DNA of 8,269 nt from Prevotellaceae bacterium (GTDB taxonomy: Bacteria; Bacteroidota; Bacteroidia; Bacteroidales; UBA932). The notes under the pieces were generated by a model. It did not search any database and was not told the DNA's origin. It saw only the letters and a program-made list of their open reading frames with translations. Position 1 is the stretch's first letter, and each line of letters begins with the position of its first letter. The stretch is taken from contig JAIRUB010000057.1 of assembly GCA_031254635.1 (NCBI GenBank), forward strand, positions 1-8,269. Reading direction: 5' to 3'. This document shows positions 1-5,452 of this stretch, one piece after another. The translations under genes and the position numbers were made by a program.

Positions 1-419
1 ACTCAACGCTGGTTTTGCAAAGGATGCAGAAAATACTTTCTAAGAAAAATCGTCGTTGGACTTGGTATGCTGTGGATCGCAAGAGCGGAGATGTAGTTGC
101 TTGGCAAAACGGCAAACGGGATAATGTAACATGCGAAAAGCTACTTGAAAAAATGAAACATTTTCCGATAAGAAGCTACAGTACGGATAATTGGGAATCA
201 TATTCAAGTCTGCTACCTTTCGGAAAACATTTTATCGGGAAGGCAAATACATGGAAAATAGAAGGTAAAAATCTCAATTTCAGAACAGATCTTAAAAGAC
301 TTTGCCGAAAAACTATATGCTTCTCAAAAAACGAAGAAGTACATAATAAACTGATAGGGATATATATCGAAAAGCATTATTTCAAAACAGGAAAAATATT
401 ATTAATTCAGCTGTTTTGA
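1..419 (+). pseudogene. IS1-family transposase remnant (zinc ribbon joined out of frame to DDE domain)
   Basis: The first frame opens with TQRWFCKGCRKYF, the second half of the N-terminal zinc ribbon of IS1 transposases (InsA-like), and stops at about position 96. A second frame, readable from 15 to 419, carries the catalytic-domain C-terminus. It contains RRWTWYAVDRKSGDVVAW, the second acidic residue in STDNWESY, a region KIEGKNLNFRTDL that supplies the final Glu, and RKTICFSKN, all typical of IS1 InsB. The helix-turn-helix and the first catalytic Asp (the 'DE' motif before the RWTWYA strand) are absent. The ribbon runs into the RW..YA strand within a few codons and in a different reading frame. 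This looks like an internal deletion with frameshift rather than the programmed -1 frameshift of intact IS1. Apart from that junction the C-terminal domain is well preserved, so the deletion may be fairly recent. Confidence 0.8.
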
Positions 420-421
420 AA
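380..421. repeat. 11-bp inverted repeat at the end of the IS1 transposase gene
   Basis: TTTCAAAACAG (380-390) and CTGTTTTGAAA (411-421) are perfect complements separated by 20 AT-rich bases. The pair spans the transposase stop codon and overlaps the putative terminal repeat. It could fold in the transposase mRNA as a weak terminator or translation block, or be a subterminal transposase-binding repeat. No T-tract follows, so a classical intrinsic terminator is unlikely. Confidence 0.5.
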
Positions 422-428
422 CACTACC
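409..428 (+). repeat. Putative right terminal inverted repeat of the IS1-family element
   Basis: The sequence AGCTGTTTTGAAACACTACC begins just inside the transposase stop codon region and ends at 428. IS1 elements usually end shortly after the transposase stop, which fits. The matching left repeat is not in the window, so the exact boundary is inferred. Confidence 0.55.
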
Positions 429-453
429 AAAAACTTTATATAAATTTTTATTG

Positions 454-467
454 TTCATAATTATGAA
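454..467. repeat. 14-bp perfect palindrome between IS1 end and DUF5686 gene
   Basis: TTCATAATTATGAA is a perfect palindrome in the 147-bp gap between the IS1 end and the stop codon of the DUF5686 gene. A small hairpin-capable sequence (ATATAG, four-base loop, CTATAT; 479-494) follows it. In such AT-rich DNA either may be chance. They could also mark the 3' end of the DUF5686 transcript. Confidence 0.3.
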
Positions 468-575
468 TTGAATAGGTGATATAGTACTCTATATTTAAGT
501 ACGCACAAAAAAGCGGCCACTACTATTCTGCACAGCCATTCTTTACAATAATTTAAAGATTTAATCACATATTCT

Positions 576-3245
576 TTACAGCATAACTTCCGTAATGCTC
601 TTGAGGTCCATTGAGAAACGGAATCCCCAAGAACGGTAGCCCTTTTCGTTAAAGCCGACATAAACGCCTATATTCATTAATCTGAACAAGGATATGCCAT
701 AACCGACTTCAATATAGTTGCGCATTTCGGGATGTAAGAGGTAGGAAAAATACAGATTTTCATCGAAAAGTATATTGCTGAGGAAAGGCAAATACTTCAA
801 TGCCAATAGAGGAGAACTGTAATGTGCATTAGCGTTCACATACCAGTCGTTGGTACTGAAAGTATATTGTGGCAGTAGTTGATAAGGCTCTGCTCCTGTG
901 TGGTCGAATGACACAAAGGCTTCATTGCTGTAGAAATGACGGAAGTCGGCAAAGGAAAGCCGATTAGTGTTAAAATATTTTCCTGCCGAAGCGGTATAAC
1001 TGAACCGGCTAAAGTACCCGTATCTGACAGTTTGTGATATTTTGAAACGTAAGAAATCAAAATCCGAAACACTTTCAAACACATTTGGAATACCTTTCAT
1101 CCACAATAAACTGAAAGTCGGATAATCGGAATACATCATAATTTTTCGTTCGCCTCTTTTTCTGTAGTAATATTCTGGTGTATAGTTAAGTTGTATGTTT
1201 AGCAACGCAGCTCGATTATCAGCTGTTAGTTCCGGATTGGTGGCGACATCGGCGTTTCGTGGTGTATTAAGACGATAGTCGCGGGACTTGGAGTAGAAAA
1301 AAGAAAAATTGGAATTATTGCCCAACTCCCTTCTGTCGCTCCATTGTAACGATGTGAATAGTTCCAGCCCATTGGCGATATCTATGCTGTGCGATAAACG
1401 CATATAGTTATCGTGATAAAACATAGCATAATTTGTCCGGTACCATAGCGAGGACCACATATTCACCTTGCCCACCCCGTTGTCGCTTGCAAAATCTTTT
1501 GTTTGTTGCCCGCCCTCAATCTTCCAGTAAGCTCTACGATTCGGAAGATATAAATGCCTGAAAGAAGCGTCCCATAGTGGCACTTGTTGGCTGAAAGCCC
1601 AGCCAAAATTGGCACTGAGCCACCAGCCTTGTCCTTTTTTATACTGTTTCTGTAATGTCCCGGATAGTCCGTAAGTGAAGCCATCGACGGTGCTAAAATC
1701 TAAACTCCAGGGGTCGAGCAATCCGCCGAACTGCAAGCCAAGGCCATTTTTGAAATTTTTTGTAGAAGAAGTCCCAAAGAATACTATACTTGCCCAACCC
1801 TGTTTTTTGTTGTTATAATTTAAAGATTTTCCGGTGCTGTCGCGCGGATTGATAAGCACTAAGGAATCATACTTTTGATAAGTTATTAATTCTTCCTTAA
1901 CTAAAGGGACAGGGCGTATGGTTTGAAAATAGGCAGTGTCGTTACGCACCATACTACTGTCTTTAGTAATGGTATAGCGGCGGGCAGGCACTTCCAACGA
2001 TTTTTCCTTACCTTCTTCGGCCAATTGCTCTTCCTTTGAAATTTTGGCTATTTCTTGTTCTAATTTTGCCAACTTGCGCATATCGGCGTTATTTACCTGA
2101 TATTTGGAAGCTATTTTAACGACTTCTTCCTGTAATTTTTCTTTTTTATCAGTTGTTGGTTTAGTTGCCGGCATCTCTGTTTTTGCAGCAGCAGGTTGGC
2201 GCAGTAAATGTTTGTTGATACTAATGCTTTGATACTTGATAGAACCAATCAGATTGCCGCTTCCTTTTGCGCCAAAGGCATTAATTTTAACATCAATGTT
2301 ATAGGAGGAAGGAAGATAAATACCCTTTTCTACCTCGTCATAATTTTGTTGTATGCGCATACTGCCGAAGGTGGTTTCCTGCCTCAGATCGGCGCTATGC
2401 ACATTCCAAGCCTGGTCAACAATATAGAGATAACCGGCCATAAGGTCGTTACTCTTACGGCGTGGAATCACTTTGATTTTATTGACTAATTTACCATCAA
2501 TTTCCCTGTCGCCTTCGTAAACGAATTTATAATTTGAAAAAGCTACAGGAGCTAAGGGTAGGGAAGGACTGGTGCCGTAAATATTAAAGCGCGCCATACC
2601 GCTGTTAAAATCATTTTCGTTAAAACCTAAGCTCGACAAATCGGCTGAGGTAGCGTTGATTACCGATTTAACAGTCTGTTTGTATTGATCGGGAGCGGTG
2701 TAAATGATTTCGTTAATACTTTCTTGCAGCATGCTTGTTCCCTGCAAGACATTCCGCTCGTTTTTTTTCATCATCAAGGCAGCCATCCCTTTGATTTCTT
2801 CTACCTTGATTTTTGTTTTTAAGTAAACATCGGCGCGATAATTGTTCACAACATTGCGGTAGTATGGCGCCATGCCTATGGCTTTGCGCATGATTATATA
2901 CGCAGGGTCCTCGCCTGTGGCCGAGAGGTACACCGAGCGCAGTTCATAAATTTTTTCGGACAGGGTAATAACCACTGGAGCGCTTTGCGGAAGTTGTACC
3001 GCTATGGTTTGCACATCGTAGCCCAAACTTTGCACTACGAGAGTATATTTTCCCTGAGGTAGCTTGAGTTCAAACTCACCGTCTTCATTAGCAGCTATTC
3101 CCTGTTTAACTTCTTTGATATAGACTGAGGCATAAGAAATTCCGATTTTCTTATCATCTTGTACACGTCCTTTAAGTACTTGACTAAAAGCTGAAAAGGG
3201 AGTATTAAGAGTCAATAGCAAAAAGTAAAAAAAGTAGCGTTTCAT
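576..3245 (-). CDS. DUF5686 family protein with N-terminal carboxypeptidase-regulatory-like domain, probable outer-membrane protein
   Basis: This 889-residue exported protein has a signal peptide (KRYFFYFLLLTLNTPFSAFSQ, residues 2-22) followed by a carboxypeptidase-regulatory-like beta-sandwich at about residues 24-95 (GRVQDDKKIGISYASVYI, then NEDGEFELKLPQGKYTL). This architecture is common in Bacteroidota surface proteins. The next part (GEDPAYIIMRKAI...) is typical of the DUF5686 family. A charged, coiled-coil-like stretch lies at about residues 355-415 (QEEVVKIASK, KLEQEIAKISKEE). The C-terminal half is rich in aromatic, alternating strands (GLGLQFGGLLDPWSLDF, then YGISLFRLMNIGVYVGF), suggesting an outer-membrane beta-barrel. 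The barrel and membrane location are inferred; the substrate or partner is unknown. I chose the ATG at 3245 because the signal peptide starts there; an in-frame TTG two codons upstream is less likely. The gene appears monocistronic with a -7-like box upstream, and the frame is intact. Confidence 0.85.
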   Translation of the reverse strand: MKRYFFYFLLLTLNTPFSAFSQVLKGRVQDDKKIGISYASVYIKEVKQGIAANEDGEFELKLPQGKYTLVVQSLGYDVQTIAVQLPQSAPVVITLSEKIYELRSVYLSATGEDPAYIIMRKAIGMAPYYRNVVNNYRADVYLKTKIKVEEIKGMAALMMKKNERNVLQGTSMLQESINEIIYTAPDQYKQTVKSVINATSADLSSLGFNENDFNSGMARFNIYGTSPSLPLAPVAFSNYKFVYEGDREIDGKLVNKIKVIPRRKSNDLMAGYLYIVDQAWNVHSADLRQETTFGSMRIQQNYDEVEKGIYLPSSYNIDVKINAFGAKGSGNLIGSIKYQSISINKHLLRQPAAAKTEMPATKPTTDKKEKLQEEVVKIASKYQVNNADMRKLAKLEQEIAKISKEEQLAEEGKEKSLEVPARRYTITKDSSMVRNDTAYFQTIRPVPLVKEELITYQKYDSLVLINPRDSTGKSLNYNNKKQGWASIVFFGTSSTKNFKNGLGLQFGGLLDPWSLDFSTVDGFTYGLSGTLQKQYKKGQGWWLSANFGWAFSQQVPLWDASFRHLYLPNRRAYWKIEGGQQTKDFASDNGVGKVNMWSSLWYRTNYAMFYHDNYMRLSHSIDIANGLELFTSLQWSDRRELGNNSNFSFFYSKSRDYRLNTPRNADVATNPELTADNRAALLNIQLNYTPEYYYRKRGERKIMMYSDYPTFSLLWMKGIPNVFESVSDFDFLRFKISQTVRYGYFSRFSYTASAGKYFNTNRLSFADFRHFYSNEAFVSFDHTGAEPYQLLPQYTFSTNDWYVNANAHYSSPLLALKYLPFLSNILFDENLYFSYLLHPEMRNYIEVGYGISLFRLMNIGVYVGFNEKGYRSWGFRFSMDLKSITEVML

Positions 3246-3269
3246 ATTCAAATTGCATGTAATTGCTTA

Positions 3270-3277
3270 CAAAGATA
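3270..3277 (-). promoter_or_regulatory. Bacteroidota-type -7 box upstream of the DUF5686 gene
   Basis: On the minus strand this reads TATCTTTG, a full match to the TAnnTTTG -7 consensus of the Bacteroidota housekeeping sigma factor, 24 bp upstream of the chosen ATG. The -33 region is poor: the best candidate is an ATG triplet 19 bp further upstream where TTG would be expected. The box lies 36 bp outside the IS5-type element, so the promoter is native and not supplied by the insertion. Confidence 0.55.
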
Positions 3278-3310
3278 GCAACTTTAGCACAAAAGACATA
3301 AATAAAATTA

Positions 3311-3313
3311 TTA
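3311..3313. repeat. TTA target-site duplication, left copy
   Basis: TTA immediately flanks the low-coordinate end of the 277-bp element and is repeated directly at 3591-3593 beyond the other end. A three-base duplication of TNA type is the usual footprint of IS1031/ISL2-like IS5 elements. Being only three bases in AT-rich DNA, it is supportive and not decisive. Confidence 0.65.
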
Positions 3314-3331
3314 GAAACTGTTTTGAATTTT
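3314..3331 (+). repeat. Terminal inverted repeat (transposase 3' side)
   Basis: GAAACTGTTTTGAATTTT is the inner-oriented repeat at the low-coordinate end of the IS5-type element. It is the complement of 3573-3590 except at the third base (A here, G there). The transposase stop codon (3332-3334) lies immediately inside it, usual for compact IS5-type elements. Confidence 0.85.
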
Positions 3332-3557
3332 TCATTTGATACGATTAAGCATCAATTTTATCATGGCTAATTGAATCATTGTTTCGGATGTATCTGTATT
3401 AAACTCATAATCTTTTGCTAATCTTCTGTAGCTTTCAAACCATGAAAAGACGGGTGGTTTTCATACTTCGCGAATCAATGATTCCAATGCTCGGGCTACT
3501 TAGCTTTCCCGCTTTCTTGCGGATACAATGATGCAAAACTTCATTCAATTCTTCTAT
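3332..3557 (-). pseudogene. IS5-family transposase fragments fused by internal deletion
   Basis: Two pieces of an IS5-type DDE transposase are visible on the minus strand. The first (about 3557-3455) reads IEELNEVLHHCIRKKAGK followed by SPSIGIIDSRSMKTT, the region around the first catalytic Asp (family pattern GIIDSQSVKT). The second (about 3451-3332) reads FSWFESYRRLAKDYEF and then SETMIQLAMIKLMLNRIK before a stop, the transposase C-terminus. The pieces are in different frames. The first frame runs on to a stop at 3435-3437 inside the second piece. The N-terminus, the second catalytic Asp and probably the catalytic Glu (normally just before the FSW motif) are gone. There is no start codon or product; the sequences between the ends are preserved as relics only. 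Confidence 0.8.
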
Positions 3558-3572
3558 TTATATATTATTTTT

Positions 3573-3590
3573 AAAATTCAAAACAGTCTC
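3573..3590 (-). repeat. Terminal inverted repeat (transposase 5' side)
   Basis: Read on the minus strand this is GAGACTGTTTTGAATTTT, matching the other end at 17 of 18 positions. Similarity stops right after these 18 bases, which supports the repeat boundary. Confidence 0.85.
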
Positions 3591-3593
3591 TTA
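3591..3593. repeat. TTA target-site duplication, right copy
   Basis: Direct copy of the TTA at 3311-3313, adjoining the terminal repeat that ends at 3590. Confidence 0.65.
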
Positions 3594-3645
3594 GTCATTT
3601 TCGTGGTGACTTTTAGAATTCTACACAAAGACAAGAATTATTTTG

Positions 3646-4500
3646 TTACAGTTTTTCCAAATAGCGTTTCACTTCGGCTAAAAGCCATAAGGGAGTGGAG
3701 GTGGCGCCGCTAATGCCTACATGCTCTTCGGCAGCAAACCATCTGGATTGAATTTCTTCTGCCTTACTGATGAAATAAGTATTAGGATTAGTATCCCTGC
3801 ATACCTGATACAAAAATTTTCCGTTAGAAGAATCTTGTCCGGCCACAAATATGATTTTATCAAATTGCCGGCAAAATTCCTGCAATACAGGCTTCCGGTG
3901 GGCTACCGAACGGCATATAGTATTCTTAACATTCACCTCAACATCCGCAGCTAACAAGGCGTCCACTATTTGTTGAAATTTGTCAATTGACTGGGTAGTT
4001 TGGCTATATAGGGTAATTTTTCGAGCTATAGTATCCATATCCAACTCGTCAAGTTCGTTAAACACCACCAAATCGTTATTGATATAACCGGCAATGCCTG
4101 TAACCTCCGGATGGGTAGCCTTTCCGTACAAATAAATACGCTCGCCCGAACGATACGAACGTTCTATTTGCTTTTGCAAACCGGTTACAATAGGACAAGT
4201 AGCATCAATGATCTCGTTGTTATTGTTGTGTGCGGCGACATAGCTGTCGGGCGGCTCGCCGTGAGCGCGAAACAAAATCCGCTGATTATACAGTAGGTGC
4301 AAATCGGGATGTTGAATGGTTTGCAGGCCCATTTCTCTCAAGCGATTATTTTCCTCTTCATTGTGTACTAATTCGCCTAAGGAATAAAGCGGTTTACCGG
4401 CAGTCAAGGCTTCTTCGGCCTTGTTAATGGCATTAATTACGCCAAAACAAAACCCTGCCGAAGGGTCGGTTTCTACATATAGGTGAAGGGTAGCTGCCAT
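3646..4500 (-). CDS. ispH: 4-hydroxy-3-methylbut-2-enyl diphosphate reductase
   Basis: IspH (LytB) catalyses the last step of the MEP isoprenoid pathway in the cytosol. It reductively dehydroxylates HMBPP to isopentenyl and dimethylallyl diphosphate with a [4Fe-4S] cluster. The three cluster cysteines are present: Cys18 (GFCFGV), Cys102 (DATCP) and Cys196 (NTIC). The substrate-binding histidines are His46 (LVHN), His80 (RAHG) and His130 (ATHPE, with catalytic Glu132). A Ser/Asn diphosphate-binding site is seen in DSSNGK (about 223-228). The 284-residue length is typical of a stand-alone bacterial IspH; no cmk or ribosomal S1 fusion is seen. I chose the ATG at 4500; a TTG seven codons upstream falls inside the likely promoter and adds residues lacking in the family. 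Neighbours on both sides are separated by IS relics, so it is probably transcribed alone. Confidence 0.96.
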   Translation of the reverse strand: MAATLHLYVETDPSAGFCFGVINAINKAEEALTAGKPLYSLGELVHNEEENNRLREMGLQTIQHPDLHLLYNQRILFRAHGEPPDSYVAAHNNNNEIIDATCPIVTGLQKQIERSYRSGERIYLYGKATHPEVTGIAGYINNDLVVFNELDELDMDTIARKITLYSQTTQSIDKFQQIVDALLAADVEVNVKNTICRSVAHRKPVLQEFCRQFDKIIFVAGQDSSNGKFLYQVCRDTNPNTYFISKAEEIQSRWFAAEEHVGISGATSTPLWLLAEVKRYLEKL

Positions 4501-4508
4501 ATATTGTG

Positions 4509-4538
4509 TAAAGATAAACAAAATTTACAGATTTACAA
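4509..4538 (-). promoter_or_regulatory. Putative ispH promoter (-33 TTG, -7 TATCTTTA), very short leader
   Basis: On the minus strand a TTG (4538-4536) is followed after 19 bp by TATCTTTA (4516-4509), which matches the Bacteroidota TAnnTTTG box except for the last base. The spacing fits the consensus. The -7 box ends only 8 bp before the ispH ATG at 4500, so transcription would begin within a few bases of the start codon and the mRNA would be nearly leaderless. Inferred from sequence alone. Confidence 0.45.
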
Positions 4539-4616
4539 TTTATCGATTTATCGTAAAACGTTGAGAATGAAATGCAAAGAAATTTATTCTTAGTAAAAGA
4601 TGCTGAGTGAAAAGAT

Positions 4617-4883
4617 TTAAAAATTTAATTTTTCCCTTAGGGGAAATATATTATTAACCAAGACTAAGGAAGTGAACGAATTAGTTCCTACAGTAATGTT
4701 TTTGTTTTCTTTTGATATAAGAAGCAGTATCTCATTCAGTTTTTCAAATCTACCATCATTTTCCCATTGGCTGTGGAAATAATAAACCAATTACCACTTC
4801 GGGAAATCCAACAGTAGTATAACCAATTAGTATCCTGTTTTGAGTAAGTTATAGTCAATCTTTTGTGCATTCTAAACAGTTTC
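4617..4883 (-). pseudogene. Decayed N-terminal remnant of an IS5-family transposase with one terminal repeat
   Basis: The gap between the PAP2 gene and ispH is largely explained by a degraded IS5-type relic. On the minus strand it starts at 4883 with GAAACTGTTTAGAAT, matching the terminal repeat of the 277-bp element at 14 of 15 bases. Downstream, one frame reads FPKW, a TAA (4793-4791), then LVYYFHSQWENDGRFEKLNE and ILLL. This recalls the IS5 N-terminal pattern FPKWQLVYYYF..W..DG..EKLNE; the stop stands where Gln (CAA) is expected. After that, TVGTNSFTSLV may be a corrupted version of the VGIIDSQSVKT motif, with the catalytic Asp lost. The frame ends at 4617. An earlier frame (TYSKQDTNWLYY) may hold the preceding TKTGCQWR-like region, implying a frameshift. 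I see no matching second end between 4501 and 4616. Far older than the relic at 3314-3590. Confidence 0.65.
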
Positions 4884-5452
4884 TATAGGGTTTTAGTGTA
4901 TTTTAGTTTAACAAATTGGAAAAATTTCCAGATACAATAGCCGACTAAGAGGCCGAAAAGCGCTCCACAAAGAATGTCTAAGGGATAATGTTTACCTACG
5001 TAAATACGGCTGTACGACACAACAGCAGCCCAGCTAAAAATACAGTAGCTATACCATTTTTTACCCAAGAGGAAGGAAGTGATAGTTGCAAAACCAAAGG
5101 TGTTGGCAGCGTGGTTGGAAATAAAACCAAACTGTCCACCACAATTTTCCAATAAATGTACCATCCCATAAAACGAAATTTCGTAACAGGGGCGCAAGCG
5201 TTGGACGGTGTTTTTAAAGAGATGCACAGACAGTTGGTCGGTCAGGGCGAAAGTAATCAGCACAGCCGCTAAAGCTAATAAACCCCACCGCCAATTGCGT
5301 TTCCAAAAGAAGAAAAAGGCAATAATTACATACAAGGGTACCCATCTGAAATCGCCGGTAATGAATACCATTACAGGGTCTAAAAAAGCGCAGTGCAAAC
5401 CATTCAGAAAAAGAAATAATGACTGGTCAAGCTGTATAATGTAATCAAGCAT
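4883..5452 (-). CDS. PAP2-family membrane phosphatase
   Basis: This 189-residue integral membrane protein belongs to the type 2 phosphatidic acid phosphatase family. All three phosphatase motifs are present: K80-x6-R87-P88 (KNTVQRLRP), S112-N-H114 (ISNHAANTFG, with Asn for the commoner Gly) and S148-R149-x5-H155-x3-D159 (SRIYVGKHYPLD). His155 is the expected nucleophile and His114 the acid/base. Hydrophobic segments lie at about 37-50, 57-71, 118-130, 135-146 and 158-177. Family members hydrolyse lipid phosphates such as undecaprenyl diphosphate, phosphatidylglycerophosphate or lipid A phosphates; the substrate cannot be read here. The start overlaps the end of obgE by 8 nt, so translation is probably coupled and the gene is the last in the hpt-adk-obgE run. 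Its TAG stop abuts an IS5-type terminal repeat, whose first G is the last base of the stop codon. Confidence 0.9.
   Translation of the reverse strand: MLDYIIQLDQSLFLFLNGLHCAFLDPVMVFITGDFRWVPLYVIIAFFFFWKRNWRWGLLALAAVLITFALTDQLSVHLFKNTVQRLRPCYEISFYGMVHLLENCGGQFGFISNHAANTFGFATITSFLLGKKWYSYCIFSWAAVVSYSRIYVGKHYPLDILCGALFGLLVGYCIWKFFQFVKLKYTKTL

Larger units (their letters stand above)
1..428 (+). mobile_element. IS1-family element, right part, internally deleted
   Basis: This is the right portion of an IS1-family insertion sequence; its left end lies outside the window. It carries the transposase remnant described separately and ends at a putative right terminal repeat finishing in ACACTACC at 428. 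The complement of that end starts GGTAGTGTTTCAAAA, a plausible IS1-type end. The right boundary is inferred from the position of this sequence 9 nt after the transposase stop codon. I cannot test the target duplication because the left end is missing. The zinc-ribbon and catalytic parts of the transposase abut without the usual intervening stretch, so the copy is probably immobile on its own. Confidence 0.7.
3314..3590 (-). mobile_element. 277-bp non-autonomous IS5-family (IS1031/ISL2-like) derivative
   Basis: This is a complete miniature element bounded by 18-bp terminal inverted repeats matching at 17 of 18 positions and flanked by a TTA direct repeat (3311-3313 and 3591-3593). The TNA-type duplication and GAGACTG/GAAACTG ends fit the IS1031/ISL2-like part of the IS5 family; the subgroup is my inference. 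Inside are two short transposase pieces in the reverse orientation, with the first third and the middle of the gene missing. It cannot encode a transposase but keeps both ends, so a related full-length copy could have moved it. It sits between the ispH stop codon and the promoter of the DUF5686 gene. Confidence 0.85.

Noticed and set aside
20..60. Programmed -1 frameshift joining the two IS1 frames
   Set aside because: In intact IS1 the frameshift lies after the helix-turn-helix region. Here the ribbon touches the catalytic strand directly, so sequence is missing and a simple frameshift would not restore the protein.
15..419. A short intact hypothetical protein from the TTG at 15
   Set aside because: The frame is the C-terminal part of an IS1 transposase; the upstream zinc ribbon is in another frame, so it is a broken gene and not an independent one.
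454..494. Intrinsic terminator after the DUF5686 gene
   Set aside because: The palindrome and the small hairpin are AT-only or nearly so, and neither has a GC stem followed by a T-tract in the right orientation.
3249..3251. TTG as the start of the DUF5686 gene
   Set aside because: An ATG lies two codons downstream, directly at the start of a normal signal peptide, so the TTG adds nothing.
3528..3713. Small plus-strand reading frame across the element edge
   Set aside because: It runs from inside the IS5-type element across its terminal repeat into the 3' end of ispH on the opposite strand; chance frame.
4519..4521. TTG as the start of ispH
   Set aside because: It falls within the putative promoter and adds seven residues (MFIFTQY) not expected before the conserved N-terminus; the ATG at 4500 fits better.
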